Assembly (NCBI GenBank): GCA_014805015.1
Contig: JAAUYQ010000071.1
Location: forward strand, 1 to 51,700
Length of the DNA: 51,700 bases
Direction of reading: 5' to 3'
Origin: Clostridia bacterium
Lineage (GTDB): Bacteria; Bacillota; Clostridia; Christensenellales; Christensenellaceae
A program made the translations under genes and the position numbers. Within the stretch, counting starts at the first letter, position 1. Each line of letters opens with the position of its first letter. The notes beneath the pieces are model-generated. The model ran no database searches. It worked only from the letters and a program-made list of their open reading frames with translations, and had not been told where the DNA came from. Shown piece after piece: positions 18,624-25,903 of the stretch.

Positions 18624-20639
18624 ATGATTCAGATCGATTTTGAGAGATCCATTCTCCACGACAGTGCCAAGGAACGCTACCGGTACCCGATCGGCGCGGT
18701 CTCAACCGGCGATAAGGTGACGCTGAAGCTGCAGATCCGCGATATTCCGATCCAGAGCTGTTTCCTCAGTGTGATCGGTCAGGGATCGACAAAGATGGAG
18801 ATCCCGATGAAGCATGAAGGCGACAGTATGTACAGCGCGGAGTATGAAGCGCCGCACGACCCGACGGTCGTCTGGTATTACTTCACGATCCACCTGGACA
18901 ACTTCAATAAGATCTACTACGGCCCGGCACCAGGCTGGAACGCCGGTCTCGGCCAGGTTTACTGGTCGCTGCCGCCAAGCTTCCAGCTGACGGTGGTGAA
19001 GCGCGGCTTCCACACGCCGGACTGGTTCAAGGGCGCCGTGATGTACCAGATCTTCCCCGACCGTTTCCGCCGGGGCAATCCGGAGAAGATGCAGGCCGGG
19101 TTTGACTACCACATCAGGATGGGCCGCTCCTTCCGGATGCATAAGAGCTGGGAGGAAGGACCGGAATACATGCCGGTCGAAGGCGAGGAGTTTTATCAGC
19201 CGAGCGATTTCTTCGGCGGCGATCTCGCCGGCATCGAGCAGGAGCTTCCTTATCTTGCCGACATGGGCGTCGAGGCTGTGTATCTCAACCCTATCTTTGA
19301 GGCTGCCTCGAACCACCGTTACAATACGGCCGACTACCTGAAGGTGGATCCGATTCTCGGCACGACGGAAGATTTTGAGCGGCTCTGCGAGCTCGCGCGC
19401 GGGAGGGACATCCGCGTTATTCTCGACGGCGTCTTCTCCCACACCGGTGCGGACAGTGTCTATTTCAATCAGGACGGCCACTATCCGGGCGTCGGCGCGG
19501 CCCAGGATCCGAACAGTCCGTACCATGCCTGGTACACGTTCTTCCATTTCCCGGACAAGTACCGTTCGTGGTGGGGATTCGAGTCGCTGCCTGAGGTCGA
19601 TGAGACCAAGCCGGACTGGATCAACTTCATCATCAAGAACGATGACAGCGTGATCAATACCTGGCTTGACCGCGGCGCTTCCGGCTTCCGGCTTGACGTT
19701 GCCGACGAGCTGCCCGACCAGACGATCGAGCAGATCCGTCATGAGATCAAGGAGAAGAGCGAACAGGACGTCCTCATTGGTGAAGTGTGGGAGGATGCCA
19801 CGACCAAGCAGGCCTACGGCATCAACCGTACCTATGCGCTCGGCGACGGCCTCGACTCGGTGATGAACTATCCGTTCCTCAACGCCACGATCGACTTCTT
19901 CTGCGAGCGGATCGATGTCCAGGTCTACAAGCGGTTCCTGGTCGCGCAGGCACAGAACTATCCTAAGCAGATGTACTATGCACTGATGAACATCCTCTCG
20001 AGCCATGATGTGGCGCGCGTGCGCACGCTGCTCGCGACGCACGTGGATCCGCACAGTCTTTCGCGCGAGCAGCAGGCCCACTTTGTGGTGACCGAGGAGC
20101 AGGATGCGCGCGGTGCTGTGATGCAGCGTCTCGCGGCCATGGTGCAGTTCTCGATCCCGGGCTCGCCGTGCATCTACTATGGCGACGAGGTCGGCATGAA
20201 CGGCCTTATGGACCCGTTTAACCGCATGACCTACACGGTCCGCGACACCGAGATGCGCCACTTCTATTCGCAGCTCGCCAATGCGCGCAGCCAGAATCAG
20301 GCGCTGAAGACCGGCTGGGTCTCCTACTACGCCCGCGGCTCTCATATGCTCGGTATCCTGCGCTGGATTCTCGACGGTTACGATGCGTTCGGTAATCCCG
20401 GAGAAGACGGCATCTTCGTCTCTTTCGTGAACCGCAGCTCGAGCCCGTCCGCAGCGGTTATCGATCTGCATAACGACGTCGAGCTGATGCCGGACTCGCA
20501 GCACGAGAAGCTCACGCACCTGGAGATTGACAAGGCGACAAGCCTGCTGACCGGGGCGGAATTCAAGGTGGAATCCGGCCTGATCTCGGAGGGACTGGAA
20601 CCATACGCATGCGATATTCTGCAACTCCACTGGAACTGA
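18624..20639 (+). CDS. Intracellular neopullulanase-type alpha-glucosidase (GH13)
   Basis: A 671-residue GH13 hydrolase with an N-terminal beta domain (about 1-125), as in neopullulanase, cyclomaltodextrinase and maltogenic amylase. The barrel begins with WFKGAVMYQIFPDRF. Catalytic residues are Asp358 (GFRLDVADEL), Glu387 (LIGEVWED) and Asp462 (LSSHDVAR). There is no signal peptide, so it acts in the cytoplasm on linear or branched maltodextrins. Beside glgP, and with no glgX in view, it may help remove limit-dextrin branches (inference). The exact activity cannot be assigned. The stop lies inside the start of the HAD gene. Confidence 0.9.
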   Translation: MIQIDFERSILHDSAKERYRYPIGAVSTGDKVTLKLQIRDIPIQSCFLSVIGQGSTKMEIPMKHEGDSMYSAEYEAPHDPTVVWYYFTIHLDNFNKIYYGPAPGWNAGLGQVYWSLPPSFQLTVVKRGFHTPDWFKGAVMYQIFPDRFRRGNPEKMQAGFDYHIRMGRSFRMHKSWEEGPEYMPVEGEEFYQPSDFFGGDLAGIEQELPYLADMGVEAVYLNPIFEAASNHRYNTADYLKVDPILGTTEDFERLCELARGRDIRVILDGVFSHTGADSVYFNQDGHYPGVGAAQDPNSPYHAWYTFFHFPDKYRSWWGFESLPEVDETKPDWINFIIKNDDSVINTWLDRGASGFRLDVADELPDQTIEQIRHEIKEKSEQDVLIGEVWEDATTKQAYGINRTYALGDGLDSVMNYPFLNATIDFFCERIDVQVYKRFLVAQAQNYPKQMYYALMNILSSHDVARVRTLLATHVDPHSLSREQQAHFVVTEEQDARGAVMQRLAAMVQFSIPGSPCIYYGDEVGMNGLMDPFNRMTYTVRDTEMRHFYSQLANARSQNQALKTGWVSYYARGSHMLGILRWILDGYDAFGNPGEDGIFVSFVNRSSSPSAAVIDLHNDVELMPDSQHEKLTHLEIDKATSLLTGAEFKVESGLISEGLEPYACDILQLHWN

Positions 20640-21319
20640 GTGCAGCAATCTTCGACTTCGACGGGACCCTGATCGATTCGGGTCCCGGTATCCTGAAGAC
20701 AGTACGCGCGACGGCAGCCGAACTCGGGCTGCCGTCTCCGTCTGAAGAAATGCTGCGCAAGTTTATCGGGCCGCCGCTTATCTATTCGTTTACCCGCACG
20801 TTCGGCATGTCTCATGCGGAAGCGGAGAAGGCGAGCCGTATCTACCGGCGGATTCTCGCCGAGACCGATGCCTATAAGGATGCCTATTTCTATCCCGGCA
20901 TCCTCGACGTTGTCCGTGGACTGCGCACGGCCGCCGTTCCGGTGGCCATCGCCAGTGCCAAACGGACACCGATGATTGAAAAGACGCTTGAGTACTTTGG
21001 CGTATCCGATCTCTTTGACGCAGTCTGCGGCGCGCCGGCCGGCGATGAGATTGCCGACAAACCGGGCAACACGCGCCGAGCCATAGAGGAGGTGGGCGCC
21101 ACAGCCGAGGCATCTCTGCTCATCGGGGATTCGGACTACGATGCCGATGCGGCGCATAAGGTCGGCGTGCCCTTCTGTGCTGTTCTCTGGGGTTACGGCT
21201 TCGCCACGCGTTCCGATGCCGAGGCGTATGACCCCGACTATATTGCCGCAACTGTGCCGGATTTTGCGGCCCTGGTGCTGCCGCCGGAGCTCCGCGATCA
21301 GGGTTTTACGGAAAATTGA
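20609..21319 (+). CDS. HAD-superfamily phosphatase, phosphoglycolate-phosphatase-like
   Basis: A 236-residue haloacid-dehalogenase hydrolase. Motif I is FDFDGTL, with nucleophile Asp16 and Asp18; motif II lies in VAIASAKRTP; a lysine (ADKPGNT) supplies motif III; motif IV is LIGDSDYDADAA. A helical cap (about residues 28-95) marks subfamily I, as in Gph. Substrate is unknown; in this position a sugar phosphate is plausible. Its start lies 31 bp inside the neopullulanase gene, implying coupled translation. A terminator follows. Confidence 0.87.
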   Translation: MRYSATPLELSAAIFDFDGTLIDSGPGILKTVRATAAELGLPSPSEEMLRKFIGPPLIYSFTRTFGMSHAEAEKASRIYRRILAETDAYKDAYFYPGILDVVRGLRTAAVPVAIASAKRTPMIEKTLEYFGVSDLFDAVCGAPAGDEIADKPGNTRRAIEEVGATAEASLLIGDSDYDADAAHKVGVPFCAVLWGYGFATRSDAEAYDPDYIAATVPDFAALVLPPELRDQGFTEN

Positions 21320-21351
21320 CAATCTAAACATTCGGGCATGATTTTCCCGGG

Positions 21352-21377
21352 AAACCCGCTCATTGAGCGGGTTTTCT
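21352..21377 (+). terminator. Intrinsic terminator of the glgP-HAD unit
   Basis: AAACCCGCTC (21352-21361) pairs perfectly with GAGCGGGTTT (21365-21374) around an ATT loop and is followed by T-rich sequence. Confidence 0.85.
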
Positions 21378-21532
21378 GCATCCAGGGCTCCGTTTTGGTC
21401 TGTCCCCGACACGACGGCAGCCGGTTTAGAAGGCAGCCTGCGAACCTATCTAAAAGATGTCACCGGCACACAGCGAGGGCGGCTGCTCCGCTCAAGAAAA
21501 TGCCGGACAGTCCGATAATATAAGTAAGAGAG

Positions 21533-21564
21533 TTCTGAATTCACAGATTTTTGTGAATTTCGAA
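21533..21564. promoter_or_regulatory. Inverted repeat upstream of the 220-residue protein gene
   Basis: AATTCACA (21538-21545) and TGTGAATT (21552-21559) are perfect complements around 6 nt. The dyad extends outward, with one G-T pair and one mismatch, to TTC/GAA at 21533 and 21564. It sits about 50 bp before the gene start, downstream of an AT-rich possible -10 (21514-21519). It could be an operator or an RNA hairpin. Confidence 0.45.
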
Positions 21565-21614
21565 CATCTGCCAGAATACGGACAACAGAGAATGTCCAGA
21601 AAGGAGGAGCAAAA

Positions 21615-22277
21615 ATGCAGGTAGAACAGATCAACACCAGTGAGATGATGAGAATTCTCGGTGCGGCCAAGAACCGGCCCAGCGAACGCGGAGCATCGGC
21701 TTTTGAGCAGGTGCGCAGAGCGGAAGTGGAAAAAGTCAGCCAGGAGCAGGATATTGAATGGTTCCGGACGCGGATCATGGATAACCTTGAAGCGATGAAT
21801 TTCGACCACAGCGTGGTAAACGGCGCCGTGGACATCACAGCGGAAGGTCTGCAGGCCATGAGCCAGGACCGGAGCTACACCGATCAGATCATGAACCTTA
21901 TCCGGCACGATTTCTCCTCCAGCTACAGCCCCCGGAGCGTGAGCGTGCATGTCAGTGTGGGTGCCACGCTTGACGAGTACAGGGTGGATACCTGGGCAGC
22001 GGCTGACGAGGCAGCCTTCAAGGCGCGGACGGCAGACAGCTTCTATGTCAGGACCGGCCGCAGCGGCAGCAGCGCCGCCTCATTGGTAGAGTTTACGCGG
22101 GGACTGTTCAACCAGTTCCGCAGTCAGCTTCATGCGACCCATGCAGCCTCAGAAGAGCGGGCGGTGGGCGCAGGCGGAGCAGCCCGTGAATACGGGATGG
22201 CTGTTCTGCAGTACGAAGCGAACAATGCCGCCTATGGCCGGTACGGAGCATACGCGCGGCAGGCATATGAAGGATAA
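21615..22277 (+). CDS. Hypothetical protein, 220 residues
   Basis: I do not recognise this protein. AAAGGAGG lies about 7 nt before the ATG, so it is well expressed on paper. Residues 1-60 are polar and helical (SAFEQVRRAEVEKVSQEQDIEWF). The middle contains SYSPRSVSVHVSVGATLDEYRVDTW. The C-terminus is Ala/Tyr/Gly-rich (EANNAAYGRYGAYARQAYEG). There is no signal peptide or membrane span. It stands alone between terminators at 21352-21377 and 22453-22482, so it is probably a single-gene transcript. Confidence 0.65.
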   Translation: MQVEQINTSEMMRILGAAKNRPSERGASAFEQVRRAEVEKVSQEQDIEWFRTRIMDNLEAMNFDHSVVNGAVDITAEGLQAMSQDRSYTDQIMNLIRHDFSSSYSPRSVSVHVSVGATLDEYRVDTWAAADEAAFKARTADSFYVRTGRSGSSAASLVEFTRGLFNQFRSQLHATHAASEERAVGAGGAAREYGMAVLQYEANNAAYGRYGAYARQAYEG

Positions 22278-22452
22278 GAATACGCACCGCAGGCGGGACG
22301 GCTTAAAGAGCGCGGAGGGCTTTTGACTTTGGGTCGGGGGCTTTTGGCGACAGGCAGGAAAGGCTGCAGGACGTGAAAAAGATCAGCGGCCGGGCGAGCC
22401 GGCTGGGAAAATGGCAGAGGAGACAGCTTTGCACATATTGATATCATCTATG

Positions 22453-22482
22453 AGGAAGTAGGGCAGCCTGCTTCCTTTTTTT
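22453..22482 (+). terminator. Intrinsic terminator
   Basis: AGGAAGTAGG (22453-22462) pairs with CCTGCTTCCT (22467-22476, one G-T pair) around GCAG and is followed by seven T. An AGGAGG ribosome site follows only 7 nt later (22489-22494), so it may be an attenuator of the next genes rather than only the end of the upstream one. Confidence 0.82.
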
Positions 22483-22507
22483 CTGACCAGGAGGAAAGCA
22501 GCCCGCA

Positions 22508-22630
22508 GTGAAGAGCGCGGACGCTCCGGGCCTTGAGTGGCTGCGCCAGGCGAAAACGCTCTATATGTTTGGAGCTGCAGCTTTTCGCCTGGGCCATGAC
22601 AAGCGTATCATTAGAAAAGTGCGGCAGTGA
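22508..22630 (+). CDS. Candidate 40-residue small protein
   Basis: GTG 22508 to TGA 22628-22630 encodes 40 residues ending LYMFGAAAFRLGHDKRIIRKVRQ. The segment is amphipathic with a basic C-terminus. AGGAGG is 13 nt upstream, which is long. It begins just after a terminator and stops 22 bp before the next gene, so it could be a leader peptide or a small independent product. Nothing else supports it. Confidence 0.33.
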   Translation: MKSADAPGLEWLRQAKTLYMFGAAAFRLGHDKRIIRKVRQ

Positions 22631-22652
22631 TAGGGAGAATTGGAGGCAGAGA

Positions 22653-23609
22653 ATGATCGAAGTTGTGTTCGGGATGAATCAGGAAAACAGTCTGAAGCTG
22701 GCGCAGCACTTTGGCGAGGGGGCGTATCAGCCGGATGGGGTGACAGCGGTTCTGCTTGGCGGGCCGGAGGCAACAGAGGAAGAACTGGCCATGGCGTCAG
22801 CGAAGGCAGAAGAAGATCTGCGCAAGGAGTGGAAATCTGCTGTTCCCATGGGCGGCCGGGAGGAAGATGTGTTCGGCATTGAGCTGGGTCTGAGCGTCGG
22901 TGACATATCGGAGAAAATCCCGGGGCAGGCAAGGCTCGCTGCGCTTGGGCGGCTCACGCTGGACGCTTCGTACGCGCAGGAAATGCTGACGCAGGCTCTG
23001 CGGTCGCTGCGCACAATCCTCGAGCGCTCGGCAAAAGGTGAGGCGGTTCGCATCTGGTACAGCTCGGAGCCGGACGAAACCTGCGGCCTGTACTGGATGC
23101 TCTCGCAGCTCGCGCAGCTCGAAGAAGACATGGGTCCGGTCAGCGTCGTACGTCTGCCGCAGTTTGAACAGATCAGCGAGGAGACGGTCCCGGGGGCGCG
23201 CCTCAATAAACTGATACAGCGCAGCGGCTGGGGCGACGTGGCGCCTGGCGAATGGCATCGCTTTGTGCAGTATGAGATTCCCCTGTCCACGCTGCTTGTG
23301 CAGTTTGCGGCCGGGCGATGGGAAAGGCTTCAGCAGGAAAATGCACCGCTGCGGGCCGTTCTGAACGGACGGCTCACGAGTGCGCCGGCAGATCTCTACG
23401 ATGTTGTCGTGCGGGCCGAGCTCAGCAAAATGCAGGGTGAATTCAGTGAAGTCCTCTTGATCGCGAACGTTCTGCAGAATCAGCTGGGCATAGGGGATGC
23501 GCAGATCGCGGAGCGGATTGAAGCGCTGATTGCGAACGGTGAGATTGAAGTGACGGGCGTACCTGCGTCGGAGAAAGCCCGGTGGGGCCGCACGCTGCGC
23601 CGGAAATAA
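22653..23609 (+). CDS. DUF1835/DUF3658-type protein
   Basis: A 318-residue soluble protein resembling the DUF1835-DUF3658 family. The N-terminal half starts MIEVVFGMNQENSLKLAQHF and contains VRIWYSSEPDETCGLYWML, the recognisable DUF1835 segment. The second half (WHRFVQYEIPLSTLL onward) fits DUF3658, with a helical C-terminus. Biochemical function is unknown for the family. The start is set by GGAGG (22642-22646), 6 nt before ATG 22653. An acetyltransferase gene follows after 5 bp. Confidence 0.75.
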   Translation: MIEVVFGMNQENSLKLAQHFGEGAYQPDGVTAVLLGGPEATEEELAMASAKAEEDLRKEWKSAVPMGGREEDVFGIELGLSVGDISEKIPGQARLAALGRLTLDASYAQEMLTQALRSLRTILERSAKGEAVRIWYSSEPDETCGLYWMLSQLAQLEEDMGPVSVVRLPQFEQISEETVPGARLNKLIQRSGWGDVAPGEWHRFVQYEIPLSTLLVQFAAGRWERLQQENAPLRAVLNGRLTSAPADLYDVVVRAELSKMQGEFSEVLLIANVLQNQLGIGDAQIAERIEALIANGEIEVTGVPASEKARWGRTLRRK

Positions 23610-23614
23610 GCAGA

Positions 23615-24127
23615 ATGACAACAGGGCTGGGTGCCGCTGGGAGCGGCGACAAGACGACGGGGCAGCTGACAGTGTCGCCAGCGACGCCAGGTATGGAAAC
23701 AGACGTGGAGCGTGTCATTCACGCGGCAGTGCGCTCAGTGTACCCAAAGTACTATCCGGCGGAGGTTGTCGACTATTTCCTGCGTCTGCACAGCAGAGAG
23801 CATATTGCCGCTCTGATTGCGTCTGGTGCGGTAAAGGTCCTCTGCTGCAGTGACAATGTGATCGGCACCGGATGCTGCTCGGAAGGACACATTTCGGCCG
23901 TGTACGTTCACCCGGATTTTCAGGGGCGGGGATTCGGAACGCGGCTGATGGATGTCCTGGAACGTGAGGCGCTGGGGACGTCTTCTGCTGCCGTTCTGGA
24001 AGCGTCTCTGCCAGCCGTCATGATGTACGAACGACGCGGCTACAGAACCACGCGCCATGAAAAGCTGGTACTCAGCGGCGGATGCGTGCTCATATACGAA
24101 GTGATGGAGAAACGTCTGCATGCCTAG
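23615..24127 (+). CDS. GNAT-family N-acetyltransferase
   Basis: A 170-residue acetyltransferase. It has ISAVYVHPDFQGRGFGTRLMDVLE (acetyl-CoA loop QGRGFG) and MMYERRGYRTTRHEKLVLSGG, the usual closing segment. The first GNAT strand (LTVSPATPG) lies upstream of Met codon 23693, so ATG 23615 is preferred although neither has a good ribosome site. It starts 5 bp after the DUF1835-type gene and is probably co-transcribed. Substrate is unknown. The insertion-sequence remnant begins soon after its stop. Confidence 0.82.
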   Translation: MTTGLGAAGSGDKTTGQLTVSPATPGMETDVERVIHAAVRSVYPKYYPAEVVDYFLRLHSREHIAALIASGAVKVLCCSDNVIGTGCCSEGHISAVYVHPDFQGRGFGTRLMDVLEREALGTSSAAVLEASLPAVMMYERRGYRTTRHEKLVLSGGCVLIYEVMEKRLHA

Positions 24128-24180
24128 ATTGCTGCCTGGAGGATGGGCTTGCTGAAAGTTGTTCGGCGGCTCGTGGATAA

Positions 24181-24272
24181 GCCAAACAATACACTCAAAC
24201 CGAGCCAAACGATATACCCAATCCGGGCCAAACGATACACTCGAACCGAGCCAAATGCTATGCCTGCAACCG
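24181..24272 (+). repeat. Four 23-bp tandem repeats, probable IS21-type end
   Basis: GCCAAAC or GCCAAAT recurs at 24181, 24204, 24227 and 24250, exactly 23 bp apart. The first three units share GCCAAAC[A/G]ATA-N2-C and a following AA-C-C; the fourth is degenerate. IS21-family ends carry such multiple transposase-binding repeats. They lie directly before the istB remnant. Confidence 0.7.
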
Positions 24273-24301
24273 GACATCCCCGGCGGCCAGTGTTGCCATA
24301 G

Positions 24302-25072
24302 GTTAGCGGCCAGGCGGACACAGCTCAGCTGCCGGGAATGGCCGACGCGCTGGAATTCATGGAACTGAATCCGGAAGAGTTTGCTGGCTGGGGGTGGCGG
24401 GACATCCTGGCATGGCTTGTTCGGGGACAGGAGGAACGCCGCTTCAACAACAAGGTGGCATTGTGCCTCAAGAATGCCAAGCCCCGCTATCCGATGGCGG
24501 ATGTCTCCGACATACTCGTGCCGGGTGAGCGGAACCTGAACATGGACTATTTTGATTTTCTCGGCCGGGCGGACTGGCTGGAACGTCACGACAATGTTGT
24601 TCTGCTTGGCGCATCTGGCAGCGGTAAAACGTATCTCGCAAGTGCCATTGGTGTTGCTGTGTGCAAGCTCGGCATCTCTGTTCGCTACGTGTGCTCTGAT
24701 GACCTTTTCAGAGATCTGGCAGAAGCCAAGATCGCAGGCACCTATGAGCAGACGCTGTAGCGCTATGTTAAGCCGAAGCTTCTCATTTTGGACGAGTTTC
24801 TGCTGACTCCGCTTGTAGCAGCGCAGCCAACCGATCTGCTAAATATGCTTGAGCGCCGCTACCAGGGCAATTCCCGGATTATCTGCACGCAGTACCGCAT
24901 CCAGGCATGGCGTGAACGCCTGAAGCCCACTTTGGACGAGGAACCGCTGTGCGAAGCAATTCTCGACAGGATCGTCCCTGCTGCCCAGATCGTAGGGATC
25001 GGCGGAGAGATTTCTATGCGCGAACACCTCAGAAATGTGAAGATCGCCGAAAAGGGTCACTCCGATAAATAG
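24302..25072 (+). pseudogene. istB: IS21-family helper ATPase IstB, disrupted by a nonsense codon
   Basis: IstB is the AAA+ ATPase that partners the IstA transposase. The frame encodes the family's LPGMADALEF start, Walker A GASGSGKT, RYVCSDDLFRDL, Walker B LLILDEF, and the C-terminal SRIICTQYRIQAWRERL and LCEAILDRIVPAAQ segments. An in-frame TAG at 24758-24760 splits it after AGTYEQTL; the frame resumes at once, so one C-to-T change of a CAG codon would explain it. The normal start codon is also missing, since an in-frame TAG at 24299 is followed by GTT. istA is absent: only 175 bp separate istB from the acetyltransferase gene. Confidence 0.88.
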
Positions 25073-25078
25073 ATCTTA

Positions 25079-25114
25079 GGACAATGGCTCTCCCCTCGGG
25101 GAGAGCCATTGTCC
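25079..25114. repeat. 16-bp perfect inverted repeat with CTCG loop
   Basis: Positions 25079-25094 are perfectly complementary to 25099-25114, leaving a CTCG tetraloop. It begins 6 bp after the istB stop. There is no T run on either strand, so it is not a standard intrinsic terminator. It may end the element's transcript or be a folded DNA/RNA element of the insertion sequence. Confidence 0.75.
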
Positions 25115-25146
25115 GTCCCTGTTTCGCCCTCTACCTGAGTGACTAC

Positions 25147-25215
25147 TTCTATTAAATTACCTGGCCTTGTTCTATTAGAACGGGTGGACTAATCTTATTA
25201 GCACTTTCTCATCCC
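25147..25215 (+). repeat. Three 23-bp-period repeats, probable second IS end
   Basis: TTCTATTA at 25147 and 25170 and TCTTATTA at 25193 start at exact 23-bp intervals, the same period as the repeats at 24181-24272 but with a different sequence. The spacing suggests transposase-binding sites of an IS21-like end. Confidence 0.5.
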
Positions 25216-25548
25216 AGCGTTGTCGCCCACTGGCGATCTCATTATACTGACGGGCATCAAGATTTGCCTTCGACTCGGGCAGCCTCGGTTCTGTGGGCAC
25301 AGGAAGCCACGTTGATTTGGCAGATGTCACGGCTCGTCAGTATAGAATATACAGGCGGACGGCTTGGCAAGCGTTAATGATGTTCAGAACATCTCTGCGG
25401 TGATTGCTGTCCAAATGTGCAAAACTGACATTGACTGCAGGCAGACGCGTCTGTGACGTGATTGTGGGCTTCAGCAGCTCACCGATATTTGCTGAGCACT
25501 GCCTGCGGGGAGCTCTGCAAGTGGTATGTCTGGCGCTGTATGTATACC

Positions 25549-25656
25549 TTACACAGCTGTCTGCCGGCGGCGGCGCATGAGCGATGCGATCCAAGCGGCC
25601 GCACTGCTGGCGAAAGAAGCGGCGGAGATGGCGAAGGCGATCATAGTCCGTTTCAT
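25549..25656 (-). CDS. Candidate 35-residue membrane-active small protein
   Basis: The minus strand carries AAGGAGG (25666-25672) 9 nt before ATG 25656 and an open frame to TAA at 25549-25551. The peptide starts MKRTMIAFAISAASF; a hydrophobic helix runs to about residue 27 and is followed by RRRR and a polar end. Hydrophobic helix plus basic tail is the shape of type I toxins and other small membrane peptides, but no antisense RNA was identified. The ribosome site is the main support. It is adjacent to an insertion-sequence remnant. Confidence 0.45.
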   Translation of the reverse strand: MKRTMIAFAISAASFASSAAAWIASLMRRRRQTAV

Positions 25657-25853
25657 AATTATTTTCCTCCTTGCGGTCTGCTGTGGGAGCGTCCGGCAAT
25701 GCTCTATCCGGACCGGCCACACTATATATAAACCGCTGCAGGCCTATTCGATCAGAACCCGGGGTCTGCAGCTATCAGCTGACGGTTCTCAGCTTACTCT
25801 CCGTATCCGCTGCCTGCCATCGATTCTCATTACCGCGGACTTACAGTTTTGTA

Positions 25854-25883
25854 AGAAAAAAGAACCCGCAAGATGCGGGTTCT
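25854..25883 (-). terminator. Intrinsic terminator of the radical SAM gene
   Basis: AGAACCCGCA (25861-25870) and TGCGGGTTCT (25874-25883) form a perfect 10-bp stem. Read on the minus strand it is followed by a T run (A run at 25854-25860 on the plus strand), 20 bp after the radical SAM stop. Confidence 0.9.
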
Positions 25884-25903
25884 GATTATTCAGACAGAAA
25901 ACG

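Larger units (their letters stand above)
24150..25215 (+). mobile_element. Degenerate IS21-family insertion sequence remnant
   Basis: The unit comprises 23-bp-period repeats (24181-24272), the nonsense-disrupted istB and a second set of 23-bp-period repeats (25147-25215). The transposase gene istA is missing. The two repeat sets differ in sequence, so they may come from two different elements. Exact ends and a target duplication were not found, so the limits are approximate. Confidence 0.6.
25073..25548. other. Gene-poor stretch between istB remnant and the small minus-strand gene
   Basis: This stretch holds the 16-bp hairpin (25079-25114), the 23-bp-period repeats (25147-25215) and a separated 10-bp inverted repeat, TATACTGACG at 25243-25252 and CGTCAGTATA at 25335-25344, with 82 bp between. 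No convincing coding frame was found. Confidence 0.5.

Noticed and set aside
18702..20648. A 648-residue open frame antisense to the neopullulanase gene
   Set aside because: The plus strand encodes a complete GH13 enzyme with all catalytic motifs. Long antisense frames are expected in GC-rich genes, and this one is His/Arg/Val-rich with no domain or ribosome site.
24758..24760. In-frame TAG in istB as a possible recoded (pyrrolysine or suppressed) codon
   Set aside because: Other genes here end normally, istA is missing and the start codon is also lost, so decay of the insertion sequence is the simpler explanation.
25337..25720. A 127-residue minus-strand frame in the gene-poor region
   Set aside because: It has no ribosome site and an irregular composition. 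The strong AAGGAGG in the same stretch serves a different frame (25549-25656).
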